Positions 35,473-44,421 of a DNA stretch of 64,000 bases are shown here, in pieces. Each line of letters starts with the position of its first letter. The stretch's first letter is position 1. Source of the DNA: Staphylococcus edaphicus (GTDB lineage: Bacteria > Bacillota > Bacilli > Staphylococcales > Staphylococcaceae); assembly GCF_002614725.1 (NCBI RefSeq), contig NZ_MRZN01000006.1, positions 89,288-153,287 on the forward strand, read 5' to 3'. The notes under the pieces are model-generated. The model worked only from the letters and a program-made list of their open reading frames with translations. It did no database searches and was not told the origin of the DNA. The translations under genes were made by a program, and so were the position numbers.

Positions 35473-36219
35473 TTAAGGTCTCTCTAAATGAATCATATCG
35501 TCAGCATGATCCGTAAAAATGCCATCTACACCCCAATTAGCTAATTGGTTGGCACGTAACGGTTTATTAACTGTCCATACATTTAAGGTATAACCTGCAT
35601 TTTTTATCATTTTCACTCGAGCTTGAGTAAGTTTAGCATCCTCGATATTAACAATATTGGATCCACAAAAGTCTAATAAAGTTCTCCAATCTCCTTGAAA
35701 TGCTGCTGCTTTAAAAATAAGTGCTCTTTGATAATCTGGCATCCACTTTTCTGCTAATTTCACTAAGTAAACATTAAAACTAGAAACCAATACTTCTATA
35801 TTCGAATCCAGTTCTTTTAATTGTTCAGCAACTTGTATAACCATGCTTTTAGATAAGGCCGTACCATTCGAACCACTGACGCCCTTTAATTCAATATTGA
35901 GATTTATTTGCGTTTTATTAGCCATATTGATGACATCTTCAAAAGTCAGCAATCTTTCAGCTTCAAATGCTTTGTCAAACCAACTGCCAGTCGAAGCATT
36001 TTTAATGTCCTTATAGTCTAATTGAGTTACTTCACCTGTCATATCCGTTGTTCGATCAAGAAAATCATCGTGTATGATAACAAGTTGTCCATCTTTAGTA
36101 ATCGCAACATCTAATTCAATCCATTTTAAATTAGGCACACTTGCTGCTTTTTTAAATGAAGCAAGTGTATTTTCAGGTGCTTTGCTCGGTAAACCTCTAT
36201 GCCCATATATCGTAAACAT
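35473..36219 (-). CDS. cytosolic glycerophosphodiester phosphodiesterase
   Basis: A 248-residue GDPD enzyme without signal peptide. It opens with the catalytic YGHRGLPSKAPENTLASFKKA, followed by the metal-site LKWIELDVAITKDGQLVIIHDD (Glu, Asp and His of the family) and NLNIELKG, and closes with VNKPLRANQLANWGVDGIFTDHAD. It cleaves glycerophosphodiesters to sn-glycerol 3-phosphate and an alcohol, probably recycling phospholipid head groups. Staphylococci also have a secreted GlpQ; this is the intracellular UgpQ-like form. AAAGAGGATG lies before the ATG. Confidence 0.92.
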   Translation of the reverse strand: MFTIYGHRGLPSKAPENTLASFKKAASVPNLKWIELDVAITKDGQLVIIHDDFLDRTTDMTGEVTQLDYKDIKNASTGSWFDKAFEAERLLTFEDVINMANKTQINLNIELKGVSGSNGTALSKSMVIQVAEQLKELDSNIEVLVSSFNVYLVKLAEKWMPDYQRALIFKAAAFQGDWRTLLDFCGSNIVNIEDAKLTQARVKMIKNAGYTLNVWTVNKPLRANQLANWGVDGIFTDHADDMIHLERP

Positions 36220-36617
36220 TGAATCATCCTCTTTAATTCGAATTTATACTCATTATTATATGTACAAATTTATATTTCAAATAATCTATGTAAAATTCAT
36301 AAGAATTATCGTGTTACAACCAAAGTCAATTTTTATTTAATACGTATCACCGTCTAAGTCAAGGTTATCCATAGCGTTTAATTACGTAAACGCTGCCTAT
36401 ATTTTGTTATAGTGCAACTCTATTGATTTCCAGAAATTGTAAGTCACTCACTCGTATTCTCCACCTCATTTGTGACAATATTTCTAGCCTCAAATATGAT
36501 AAGAGACACTATTTAAGCACTCGATTTTTTCTTTATGATCACAGTAACTTCCTTTTCAGTAATTTAAAAAGCATCCTCGTCTGTTTATTTACATTACAAG
36601 GATGCTCGAAGAAATAT
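36220..36617. other. intergenic region, 398 bp, with an inverted repeat
   Basis: Contains the glycerophosphodiesterase upstream region, the inverted repeat AGCGTTTA-N6-TAAACGCT (36373-36394) and the lytM terminator at 36571-36605. No small gene recognised. Confidence 0.5.
36571..36605 (-). terminator. lytM terminator
   Basis: 7-bp stem GCATCCT/AGGATGC with 21-nt loop and T-run on the minus strand, 13 bp after the lytM stop. Confidence 0.7.
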
Positions 36618-37679
36618 TTATGCTTTTGAATTTACATATGACGTTGGATCAACAGAATACTGGTTACCTACGCCACCATTCATACGTTGGAAGTGTAAAT
36701 GTGGTGCTGTGGAGTTACCTGTGCTACCAGATGCACCTATTTGTTGTCCCTCTTTCACTTGTTGTCCTTTTTTAACATTTAAAGAATTCATATGCATATA
36801 CCATTGATAATTGTCACTGTTTTTCTCTTGGATCGTAACTTGGTTACCGCCACCGTAATTACTCCAGCCACTCTGGATTACCGTTCCGTCTGTTAATGAA
36901 TATACAGGTGTATTTTCATCCATAGCGTAATCTACGCCGTAATGTGCACCACCACCATGGTATTGACCATATGGTTGTAATTGGCGGTTTTTAGTTAGCC
37001 AATTAGATGAATTTGTATTATTTGAATTGTTTACAGCTGTTGTGTTGTCTGCATCATTTTGTTGTGATGCTGAAGTTGAAATAGTCGTTGTGTTTGTTCC
37101 GTTTGAAGCGTCTGATGTTATCTCGTTTGATGTTTCATTTTGTTTTATATTATTGACACCGTTGCCGTCATTACGCGTATAGCTAGCATAATTTGAAGCA
37201 TTCTCTGTAGCTTGAGTATTAGACCCTTTAACTTGATTTGATGATGTTTGAGCAGAAACATCATTTGAGCTATTTTTACCTTCCAGAACAGGCGCTTTAT
37301 TTACATCATAGCCTTGCTCTTGAATATCTTGATGACTTTGATTTTCAGTATAATTATTATCACTATTCACTGTCGTGTTTTGACTACTGTTATCCATTGG
37401 GAAATAATAGTAATGATAGTTACCTTCTTCATCAATTAAATAGAAATAGTATTGTTGTTGTTCAAACATAGATGGATTCCAATTTCCATCTAATGTGTGA
37501 TGATAATTTCCATTTTCGTCTTGATCAATAAAACCATAATTAAACATATTATTAGAAGACTGGTCACCAGTATATTGTGTGTTTGATTGATCAGTTTCAG
37601 AAGCTTGTGCCTCACTCTGTGCGATGCCAATTGCTCCCAATGACAATGTAGCAATCGTTGCTGTTACAATTTTTTTCAT
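36618..37679 (-). CDS. lytM: LytM glycyl-glycine endopeptidase (M23)
   Basis: A 353-residue secreted peptidoglycan hydrolase. A Sec signal peptide (about residues 1-26, ending QSEAQA) is followed by the LytM-specific N-domain (DGNWNPSMFEQQQYYFYLID), a long Asn/Ser/Thr-rich linker (about 100-225), and the M23 domain. Zinc ligands are the His and Asp of GAHYGVDYAMDE near residue 245 and the second His of APHLHFQRM near residue 327. It cuts pentaglycine cross-bridges. The linker is longer than in S. aureus LytM (316 residues in all). GGGAGGA precedes the ATG. Confidence 0.93.
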   Translation of the reverse strand: MKKIVTATIATLSLGAIGIAQSEAQASETDQSNTQYTGDQSSNNMFNYGFIDQDENGNYHHTLDGNWNPSMFEQQQYYFYLIDEEGNYHYYYFPMDNSSQNTTVNSDNNYTENQSHQDIQEQGYDVNKAPVLEGKNSSNDVSAQTSSNQVKGSNTQATENASNYASYTRNDGNGVNNIKQNETSNEITSDASNGTNTTTISTSASQQNDADNTTAVNNSNNTNSSNWLTKNRQLQPYGQYHGGGAHYGVDYAMDENTPVYSLTDGTVIQSGWSNYGGGNQVTIQEKNSDNYQWYMHMNSLNVKKGQQVKEGQQIGASGSTGNSTAPHLHFQRMNGGVGNQYSVDPTSYVNSKA

Positions 37680-37813
37680 AATTAATAAATCCTCCCAATA
37701 TTTTCTGAAGTAAATATATCAGAGAAATTGTGAGAAGAAAATAGCAGAAATTGTTTCTTAATTTACAAGTAAATGTTTTGATATCCTTGTAATTTTTTAG
37801 AATATTTTTAATT

Positions 37814-38695
37814 CTAAATATTTTTAAAATACGCTATTAAACTTTCTTTAGTCCTATTTATTATTGGAACCTTGTTACTTTTATTTTTATAACACAATCC
37901 TATCGTTCTTTTCGCATCATGATTTTTTATTGGAATTTGTTTCAAATTAGGTAAGCGAATATCCCTCAAATGTGGCAATATAGATACGCCTAGTCCTGAA
38001 CTGATAAATGTCGCTATTGTAATTACTTCGTCACCTTCAAAACTAATTTCCGGTGTAAATTGATATACTTTTAATATTTCATCTACTTGTTGTCGTAATA
38101 ATAAATTAGGTTTTAATAATATGAATTTTTCATTCATCAATTCTTCAATAGCTATTTCACTTCGTTGTCCCAATTGATGGTTTTCATGTAATGTTACATA
38201 CAACTTTTCTACAATGAGTGGTTCAAAGTGCGTGTTCTTGCTCTTTTCAGAAATAGTCGTAATAATAATATCTACTTCTCCATCATCTAACATTTCTATT
38301 AAATGCTTTGCATCATTTTGAACAAGTTTTAATTGAATATTAGGATATTTCAAATTAAATGATTTCAAAAACTCTGATATATATGTCACACCAACAGAAT
38401 GTAAAAATCCAATAATTAATTTACCGTTATATATATTAGTGGAATCAATGATATTGCTCTTATAAATATCCATTTCATTTACAATATTATTTGTTGTTTT
38501 TAAAAATTCCACACCATATTTGTTAAGTTTAATGGTTCTTCCGACTCTATTAAAAAGTGGGATGCCTAGTTCCGCTTCTAAGTTTTTTATCGCCCTACTT
38601 AACGTTGATTGACTTACATTTAACATTTTTGCACACTCTGACATATTTTCAGTTTGCGCTAATTGTTTAAAGTATTCAAAGTGATGCCATTCCAT
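37814..38695 (-). CDS. LysR-family transcriptional regulator
   Basis: A 293-residue LTTR: the N-terminal winged HTH (EYFKQLAQTENMSECAKMLN, then SQSTLSRAIKNLEAELGIPL, residues 7-56) and a periplasmic-binding-like effector domain beginning NGKLIIGFLHSVG near residue 94. AAGGGG lies 8 nt before the ATG. It diverges from an MFS transporter, the standard LysR arrangement, and ATGCAT repeats fill the 112-bp gap. The inducer is unknown. Confidence 0.92.
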   Translation of the reverse strand: MEWHHFEYFKQLAQTENMSECAKMLNVSQSTLSRAIKNLEAELGIPLFNRVGRTIKLNKYGVEFLKTTNNIVNEMDIYKSNIIDSTNIYNGKLIIGFLHSVGVTYISEFLKSFNLKYPNIQLKLVQNDAKHLIEMLDDGEVDIIITTISEKSKNTHFEPLIVEKLYVTLHENHQLGQRSEIAIEELMNEKFILLKPNLLLRQQVDEILKVYQFTPEISFEGDEVITIATFISSGLGVSILPHLRDIRLPNLKQIPIKNHDAKRTIGLCYKNKSNKVPIINRTKESLIAYFKNI

Positions 38696-38709
38696 CTTAA
38701 CAACCCCTT

Positions 38710-38746
38710 ATGCATGTTATGCATTCATTAAATGAAAATAATGCAT
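38710..38746. promoter_or_regulatory. candidate LysR operator (ATGCAT repeats)
   Basis: ATGCAT at 38710-38715, 38719-38724 and 38741-38746; the last two form the larger inverted repeat ATGCATT-N14-AATGCAT (38719-38746). It lies in the gap between the divergent LysR and MFS genes. Confidence 0.55.
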
Positions 38747-38807
38747 TTTTTATATTATTAATTACATGCTAACATAAACACATCAGATCATAAGCGGGGT
38801 TTTAACA

Positions 38808-39998
38808 TTGGACGATTTAAAAAACAACTATGTCAAAAAAGGATCACAGGCTTATATAAAAATCATTGTTGCCCTGTTCATTTCAGGATTCACTATATTT
38901 TCTATTCTTTATAGCGTTCAACCACTCATTCCGCATTTCACAAAATCGTTTGATGTAAGTGAAACGGCTGCTAGTTTGGCACTGTCTGCAGCTACTATTA
39001 CATTGGCGATTGCAATGCTATTCTTCGGCGCGATATCAGAAGTTTTGGGTCGCAAACCGATTATGATATTTTCTGTGATATCTGTGTCACTTTTAGCATT
39101 AGTACAACCTTTCATTTTAGATTTTAATACTTTTTTAATTGTACGATTGATACAAGGCATATGCTTGGCTGGTTTACCATCCATCGCCATGGCTTATATT
39201 GGCGAAGAAATTTCGCCACATAATTTACCTGAGGCAATGGGTATTTACATCAGCGGGAATGCTTTTGGTGGTGCATTTGGAAGAATATTTACCGGCTTTA
39301 TTTCTAGTATTTATGGTTATCAAACAGGTCTAATTTCAATCGGTATCATTAGTGTTATTGCCGCAATTCTTTTTACATTTTTATTACCTGCATCTAACCA
39401 TTTCGAAAAACAACGCTTTTCTGTAAAAGCATTATTAGTGAGTTACAGTAAACATTTGAAGAATATTAGATTATTAAAACCATTTATGATAGGTTTTTTA
39501 CTTTTAGGGTGTAACATCGCAGCCTTTAACTATATCGGTTTTGTATTAGCTGATGAACCCTATCATTTGCATGATAGTGTGATTAGCTTTGTTTATTTAT
39601 TATTTTTAATCGGTATGATTTCATCCATACTTAATGCAAAATTAAGAGCACAACTTGGGACTTTAAATGCTTTGAAATTTAGTATATTACTGCTCATTTT
39701 CGGTATTTGGGTCACACTTTTACCCCTGTTAGCGTTCAAAATATTAGGCCTCGCATTTAGTGTCTATGCGTTTTTTAGTGGTCATGCAATCGCAAGCGCT
39801 GTTGTGACAAGTCGTGCCGAAGATCATAAAGCACAGGCATCTAGTTTATATTTACTATTTTATTACATGGGCTCATCTGTAGGAGGCACGTTAGCAGGTA
39901 TTTTCTACAGCGTTATTCAATGGCCTGGGGTAGTATTGATGATTACAGCATTCATGATTATTGCGTTCATTATATCACTTACAATTAAACGACGATAA
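38808..39998 (+). CDS. MFS transporter of the LysR divergon
   Basis: A 396-residue, 12-helix major facilitator. The loop 2-3 motif is FFGAISEVLGRKPIMI, and SVQPLIPHFTKSFDVSETAA in helix 1 resembles the YnfM/AraJ drug-efflux-like subgroup. The start is TTG 38808, with a weak AGCGGGG upstream; no in-frame ATG is nearer. Divergence from a LysR regulator suggests substrate-induced export. The substrate cannot be read from sequence. Confidence 0.87.
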   Translation: MDDLKNNYVKKGSQAYIKIIVALFISGFTIFSILYSVQPLIPHFTKSFDVSETAASLALSAATITLAIAMLFFGAISEVLGRKPIMIFSVISVSLLALVQPFILDFNTFLIVRLIQGICLAGLPSIAMAYIGEEISPHNLPEAMGIYISGNAFGGAFGRIFTGFISSIYGYQTGLISIGIISVIAAILFTFLLPASNHFEKQRFSVKALLVSYSKHLKNIRLLKPFMIGFLLLGCNIAAFNYIGFVLADEPYHLHDSVISFVYLLFLIGMISSILNAKLRAQLGTLNALKFSILLLIFGIWVTLLPLLAFKILGLAFSVYAFFSGHAIASAVVTSRAEDHKAQASSLYLLFYYMGSSVGGTLAGIFYSVIQWPGVVLMITAFMIIAFIISLTIKRR

Positions 39999-40028
39999 AA
40001 ATATAAGTATTCGTTTTTTACTATACTA

Positions 40029-40070
40029 AAAAGCTAGCTCAGAAGTTTTATTACTTCTAAACTAGCTTTT
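40029..40070. terminator. bidirectional terminator
   Basis: AAAAGCTAG/CTAGCTTTT outer stem with an inner AGAAGT/ACTTCT stem between the convergent MFS and dus genes. Confidence 0.8.
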
Positions 40071-40081
40071 AAAATTTTGTG

Positions 40082-41059
40082 CTATTGTTCTATACGCTCA
40101 ATTTGTGCTTCAAATTCATCAAGCAATTTTCGAGCATCGTCTGTCGTATTCGTACTCATTAATTGATGTCTTAATTCACTTGCTCCTCTAATGCCACGAA
40201 CATATATTTTAAAGAATCTGCGTAACGGCTTAAACTGACGCGGTTCATTTTCAGTATATTGATCAAACAAATCAAGATGTAATCTCAATAAACCTAGAAG
40301 TTCTTCATTCGTATGGTCTCTTGGGTCTTTTTCAAAAGCATAGGGATTGTGGAAAATACCACGACCAATCATGACGCCATCAATGCCATATTTTTCTGCA
40401 AGTTCGAGCCCTGTTTTTCTATCTGGGATATCACCATTTATCGTTAACAAGGTTTCTGGCGCAATGTCGTCACGGAGCTTTTTAATTTCTCCAATTAATT
40501 CCCAATGCGCATCCACTTTGCTCATTTCTTTGCGTGTTCGAAGGTGAATAGACAGATTTGCAATATCCTGTTCGAAAACATGTGTCAGCCAATCTCTCCA
40601 CTCATCAATTTCAGAGTAACCGAGTCGCGTTTTCACACTTACGGGTATTCCACCAGCTTTAGCTGCCTGAATAATTTCTGCAGCAATTTCAGGACGTTGA
40701 ATTAAACCAGAGCCCTTCCCTTTAGTAGCAACGTTTGGTACTGGACATCCCATATTTAAATCAATGCCTTTAAATCCCATCTCGGCTAAGCCGATACTCA
40801 TTTCACGGAAATGGTCCGGTTTGTCGCCCCAAATATGGGCAACAATAGGCTGTTCATCTTCAGTAAAAGTTAAACGTCCACGTACACTATGGACACCTTC
40901 AGGATGACAAAAGCTTTCTGTATTCGTAAATTCAGTAAAGAACACATCTGGTTTGCCTGCTTCACTGACAACATGTCGGAAAACGACATCCGTAACATCT
41001 TCCATCGGCGCTAAAACAAAAAATGGACGTGGTAATTCACGCCAAAAATTTTCTTTCAT
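40082..41059 (-). CDS. tRNA-dihydrouridine synthase
   Basis: A 325-residue flavin enzyme of the Dus family, reducing specific uridines in tRNA D-loops. Landmarks are [17 protein letters not shown] at the start, the catalytic cysteine in [22 protein letters not shown] (near residue 103), the [10 protein letters not shown] phosphate/FMN site and [22 protein letters not shown] precedes the ATG. It is monocistronic. Whether it is a DusB type or the second Firmicute Dus is not resolved here. Confidence 0.93.
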   Translation of the reverse strand: MKENFWRELPRPFFVLAPMEDVTDVVFRHVVSEAGKPDVFFTEFTNTESFCHPEGVHSVRGRLTFTEDEQPIVAHIWGDKPDHFREMSIGLAEMGFKGIDLNMGCPVPNVATKGKGSGLIQRPEIAAEIIQAAKAGGIPVSVKTRLGYSEIDEWRDWLTHVFEQDIANLSIHLRTRKEMSKVDAHWELIGEIKKLRDDIAPETLLTINGDIPDRKTGLELAEKYGIDGVMIGRGIFHNPYAFEKDPRDHTNEELLGLLRLHLDLFDQYTENEPRQFKPLRRFFKIYVRGIRGASELRHQLMSTNTTDDARKLLDEFEAQIERIEQ

Positions 41060-41254
41060 ATTATATTTAAACCTTCTTATCTATTATTATCTCAATTTTT
41101 TATCCATGACGATATTACCACAAATGATCAATTTACACAAAAAGATTGTAAACAGTAAAAAGACTCCACAGATATATCTTCAGAATCCTTTTATAGATAT
41201 AAATCATTCTTGCTTTGGGTATGACATGCTATACAAAAACACTTTGCACAAACG

Positions 41255-42436
41255 TTAATCTGTTACTCTATAGCTATAAAAACTGCTCAATAACCCAATA
41301 CACAGTATAACTGCTGCAAATATTAATGCTGCATTATAATTACCTGACTCGCCAATCAATACACCTGAAAAAGCGGGTGCAATCATTTGTCCTAAACTAT
41401 ATATGACAGTTAATGAAGCGACTAAATTAATTTTACTAGCACTTTCAAACATCAGCGTTTGTGCTTTAGACATGAATAATGTCGTTAAGCCAAGGAATGT
41501 TGCTCCAAAAAAGAGCGAACTAATCACCAAACTCATCATGCTTTCTGAAAATACTGGCAATACCACAGCAATAATTTGTAAGATAAACGCAAAATATATT
41601 GCTTTCGCATGCCCTAGCTTGTTAGCCATCATCGACCACAAAATCGTTGAAGGGATTGCCCCCAGGCCTACAAACATCCAACTTAAAGCTGCATAATCGG
41701 CTAATTCGGGTATAGATTTAACGATGGCTACTAAGAAAGTACCCGTTATAATATATCCTGCACCTTCACAAAAATATGCTATTGAAAATCCCCAAATAAA
41801 TTTTTTCTTCAATTTGACCGCTACATTATTTGTGTTATTTGATGAATAAGAAACTTCATTTTCAGTGATTGGATTTTCACGCATTCCAAATAATACAAAA
41901 CTACCCATAATTAATGAAAAAAGACTAAGTACGATCCAAGTCATCTTCCACGTACCAGCACTAGTAAAGATAAAAATAAATATACTACTTGTAAAAATTC
42001 CTAAACCTACACTACTGTATAATAAACCTGAAATACCATCTTTCTTAGCTACTCTTAGCGCATCAAGTACTACATTTGATGCTAAGACAAAAACGGTACC
42101 GCTTGTTATACCAGAAATGAGGCGTAATATTGTCCAAACTGTAAAATCATCCAATAGCCCCATCATTAAGGTTGAAATGATATTTATAAATAAATAAATT
42201 TTCAAATCTGTAACTTTATTAATTATAACTAACCACATAGGTATGATAGCACCTATTAAATAACCTAAATAGTTGATTGTTGCCAATAAACCAGCACTTT
42301 GATTATCCATATGACCTGTTTGTTGCATAAATGGCATTATAGGTGTATATGCAAAACGTCCAATTGCCATCACTATAAATAAACAAACCATCCCTAATAT
42401 GAGTTGTCGGTATGCGTATTGCACTTTCACCACCAC
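41255..42436 (-). CDS. YbfB/YjiJ-family MFS transporter
   Basis: A 393-residue, 12-helix major facilitator. The start LILGMVCLFIVMAIGRFAYTPIMPFM is the hallmark of the YbfB/YjiJ subgroup, whose substrates are unknown. The start codon is uncertain: several GTG codons occur in tandem (42436, 42433, 42430, 42424) and overlap a GGTGGTG that may be the ribosome site. It diverges from the two-gene DUF3100-like system, possibly under shared control. Confidence 0.85.
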   Translation of the reverse strand: MVVKVQYAYRQLILGMVCLFIVMAIGRFAYTPIMPFMQQTGHMDNQSAGLLATINYLGYLIGAIIPMWLVIINKVTDLKIYLFINIISTLMMGLLDDFTVWTILRLISGITSGTVFVLASNVVLDALRVAKKDGISGLLYSSVGLGIFTSSIFIFIFTSAGTWKMTWIVLSLFSLIMGSFVLFGMRENPITENEVSYSSNNTNNVAVKLKKKFIWGFSIAYFCEGAGYIITGTFLVAIVKSIPELADYAALSWMFVGLGAIPSTILWSMMANKLGHAKAIYFAFILQIIAVVLPVFSESMMSLVISSLFFGATFLGLTTLFMSKAQTLMFESASKINLVASLTVIYSLGQMIAPAFSGVLIGESGNYNAALIFAAVILCIGLLSSFYSYRVTD

Positions 42437-42609
42437 TTTCTAACTATAATGGTTCCATTATACGCCTAAGCTTTAACTTTACATATATTAAATTCCAAAA
42501 TATATGAATCACTTCTTCCCCCTTTTAATTTTTAAATAGTAAGTATAGAATAGATGCTATTAATATTTAGAATTTTCTTTATATTCAGATTATTTTAGGA
42601 GTGATTCAT

Positions 42610-43413
42610 TTGGAACAACAGAACAACTTATGGAAAGATTGGAGATTACATAGCATTGTATTAGTAATAGTAATTATTTCTGAAGTAATCGGCGCACATA
42701 AAATACCTTTAGGCATAACATCTATACTCTTATTACCTGTGGTTTATGCAGTACTATTAGGCTTAGCAGTTTATTTTACGCCAATGATTAAGCACAAACA
42801 AGCTAAGCATTCTGAACCTATGGTATTCCTTTCAGTAGCACTACTGATAGCAAAATTTGGCGTAGAAGCTGGCCCAGCATTGCCTAAAATCCTTGCTGCT
42901 GGTCCAGCTTTAATACTACAAGAAATAGGTAATTTAGGTACAATTATAATTTCTTTACCCTTAGCTATCCTGCTTGGACTACGACGTGAATCTATTGGTA
43001 TGACGCACTCTATAGGCAGAGAGCCAAACTTAGCATTAATTACTGAAAAATTTGGCATTGCTTCTCCAGAATGGCGAGGTGTCATGTCTATGTATATATT
43101 TGGCACTATTTTTGGTGCTATTTTTTTCAGTATATTTTCTGGTATAATCATTTCTATTTTACCATTAAGCCCCATTGCTTATGCTATGGCTACTGGTGTC
43201 GGGAGTGGTGTGATGACTGCAGCAGCTCTTGGCCCTCTTGTAGCAATGTATCCAGAACAAACAAGTACAATCACAGCATTTTCGGGTGTAAGTAATTTAC
43301 TTACCTCAGTTACAGGTTTATATATCGGCATGTTGATTGCACTTCCATTAACTAGAAAATATTATAGCTTAATTATGAAAACTAAACGTAAATTTACTAA
43401 GGATGAGGAGTGA
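42610..43413 (+). CDS. DUF3100-type membrane protein
   Basis: A 267-residue protein with about eight membrane helices; FGVEAGPALPKILAAGPALILQ and GREPNLALITEKFG (soluble loop) and the Gly-rich ATGVGSGVMTAAALGPLVAMYP are striking. It resembles DUF3100 proteins. The latter motif and paired hairpin topology recall carboxylate or malonate-type transporters, but that is inference. I start it at TTG 42610, 6 nt after TTAGGAGTG; an in-frame GTG at 42601 lies in that site. The next gene follows 5 bp later, so the two likely form one membrane complex. Confidence 0.7.
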   Translation: MEQQNNLWKDWRLHSIVLVIVIISEVIGAHKIPLGITSILLLPVVYAVLLGLAVYFTPMIKHKQAKHSEPMVFLSVALLIAKFGVEAGPALPKILAAGPALILQEIGNLGTIIISLPLAILLGLRRESIGMTHSIGREPNLALITEKFGIASPEWRGVMSMYIFGTIFGAIFFSIFSGIIISILPLSPIAYAMATGVGSGVMTAAALGPLVAMYPEQTSTITAFSGVSNLLTSVTGLYIGMLIALPLTRKYYSLIMKTKRKFTKDEE

Positions 43414-43418
43414 TTGAG

Positions 43419-43871
43419 ATGTGTTTAAAAATTAAGAATTGGATACTTACTTTATGTGTCGTAGGCATTATTTCTTTAATAAGTAATTGGATAGGCTATC
43501 GTGTTATGCCATTAAATGCGTTACCAGGTATCCTATCATTAATGGGCATCGCAATACTTGGTTTAATATTACGTGATATCGTCCCTTTTAATATTCCTAG
43601 TATTGCCTACATTGGATTAATTGGTTTAGTACTAACAATTCCAGTCGTACCTGGCTCATCATATATAGTAGCGTGGACTGAAAAAGTGGATTTATTATCA
43701 CTAGCGACACCCGTAGTAGCTTATGCAGGTATCTCAATTGGTAACTCATGGACCGACTTTGCAAAACTCGGTTGGAAAACTGTAATTGTAGGTATTGTAG
43801 TTTTATTAAGTACTTATATTGGATCTGCTTTAGTTGCTGAAGTCGTATTACGTATACAGGGTATTGTTTAG
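43419..43871 (+). CDS. small membrane partner of the DUF3100-type protein
   Basis: A 150-residue protein with four to five hydrophobic helices, from the ATG at 43419 (GAGGAG 9 nt upstream, overlapping the previous stop). It contains IPVVPGSSYIVAWTEKVDLLSLATPVVAYAG-like loop and helix segments, read here as LTIPVVPGSSYIVAW and LLSLATPVVAYAGISIG, which may form a substrate-facing loop. I do not recognise it by name. Close coupling with the preceding gene argues for a two-subunit transporter or channel. Confidence 0.7.
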   Translation: MCLKIKNWILTLCVVGIISLISNWIGYRVMPLNALPGILSLMGIAILGLILRDIVPFNIPSIAYIGLIGLVLTIPVVPGSSYIVAWTEKVDLLSLATPVVAYAGISIGNSWTDFAKLGWKTVIVGIVVLLSTYIGSALVAEVVLRIQGIV

Positions 43872-43892
43872 TATTTTATATAATATTAAAAA

Positions 43893-43947
43893 AGGAGTAA
43901 GGCAGAAATCTAATTTTATAAAAAAGATTTCGTCGTCCCACCCCGGC
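43893..43947. repeat. staphylococcal intergenic hairpin repeat (degenerate)
   Basis: GAAATC (43905-43910) and GATTTC (43926-43931) pair around an AT-rich loop; a GTCGTCCCACCCC string follows (43932-43944). Read on the minus strand, GGGTGGGACGACGAAATC resembles the GTGGGACGACGAAAT repeats scattered between staphylococcal genes. Identification is from memory. Confidence 0.5.
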
Positions 43948-43956
43948 ATATATAAT

Positions 43957-43993
43957 AAGAGTCTAGGACAAATCTACGATGTCCCAGACTCTT
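43957..43993. terminator. hairpin terminator between convergent genes
   Basis: AAGAGTCTAGGACA pairs with TGTCCCAGACTCTT (13 of 14 positions), 9-nt loop. It serves the DUF3100 operon and the leftward small gene. The AGAGTCTGGGACA arm is a common staphylococcal terminator-repeat sequence. Confidence 0.7.
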
Positions 43994-43996
43994 TAT

Positions 43997-44323
43997 TTAA
44001 TCGCTCAGATATTCATTATAATCAAATGTTTCAATGTTATTTGTGACAATCACACTCGTATCTAATTTTAATTTCAAATAACGACTAACTTCACAAACAG
44101 CATTTATCGATAGGCATTCAATATCATTCATTTCAAGTAAAATAAAGCGTATTTCTTCAATTTTATTATTGGTTTCAGAAACCAATTTTTCGATATGCTT
44201 AAATAATAGCGCTTGATAATTTTCACTTGGTATAGCAATAACTTTCGAATTAATCGGTTCTTTATTTTTATTTCTTAAATAGAACAATGTGTTACCTCTA
44301 CTATACTGAATAATAATAAACAT
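43997..44323 (-). CDS. hypothetical 108-residue protein
   Basis: A small soluble protein that I do not recognise. GGGGAG lies 6 nt before the ATG and a terminator follows the stop, so it is a credible gene. The C-terminal half, IRFILLEMNDIECLSINAV then SRYLKLKLDTSVIVTNN, has a strand-turn-helix-strand rhythm reminiscent of STAS or anti-sigma-antagonist domains, but no phosphorylatable Ser motif is clear. Its neighbour is an aldehyde dehydrogenase, separated by 98 bp. Confidence 0.6.
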   Translation of the reverse strand: MFIIIQYSRGNTLFYLRNKNKEPINSKVIAIPSENYQALLFKHIEKLVSETNNKIEEIRFILLEMNDIECLSINAVCEVSRYLKLKLDTSVIVTNNIETFDYNEYLSD

Positions 44324-44421
44324 AATATGCTCCCCAATTTTAAAGTTATATTATTTATTATTATACTGTACACATTTTACGCAATTTATAAACAATTTAC
44401 ATATAATTTAAAACAATTTGT

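Noticed and set aside
43997..44323. DUF779-type protein, often found beside aldehyde dehydrogenases of this kind
   Set aside because: The cysteine-rich DUF779 pattern is absent; the protein has a single Cys-poor STAS-like rhythm instead.
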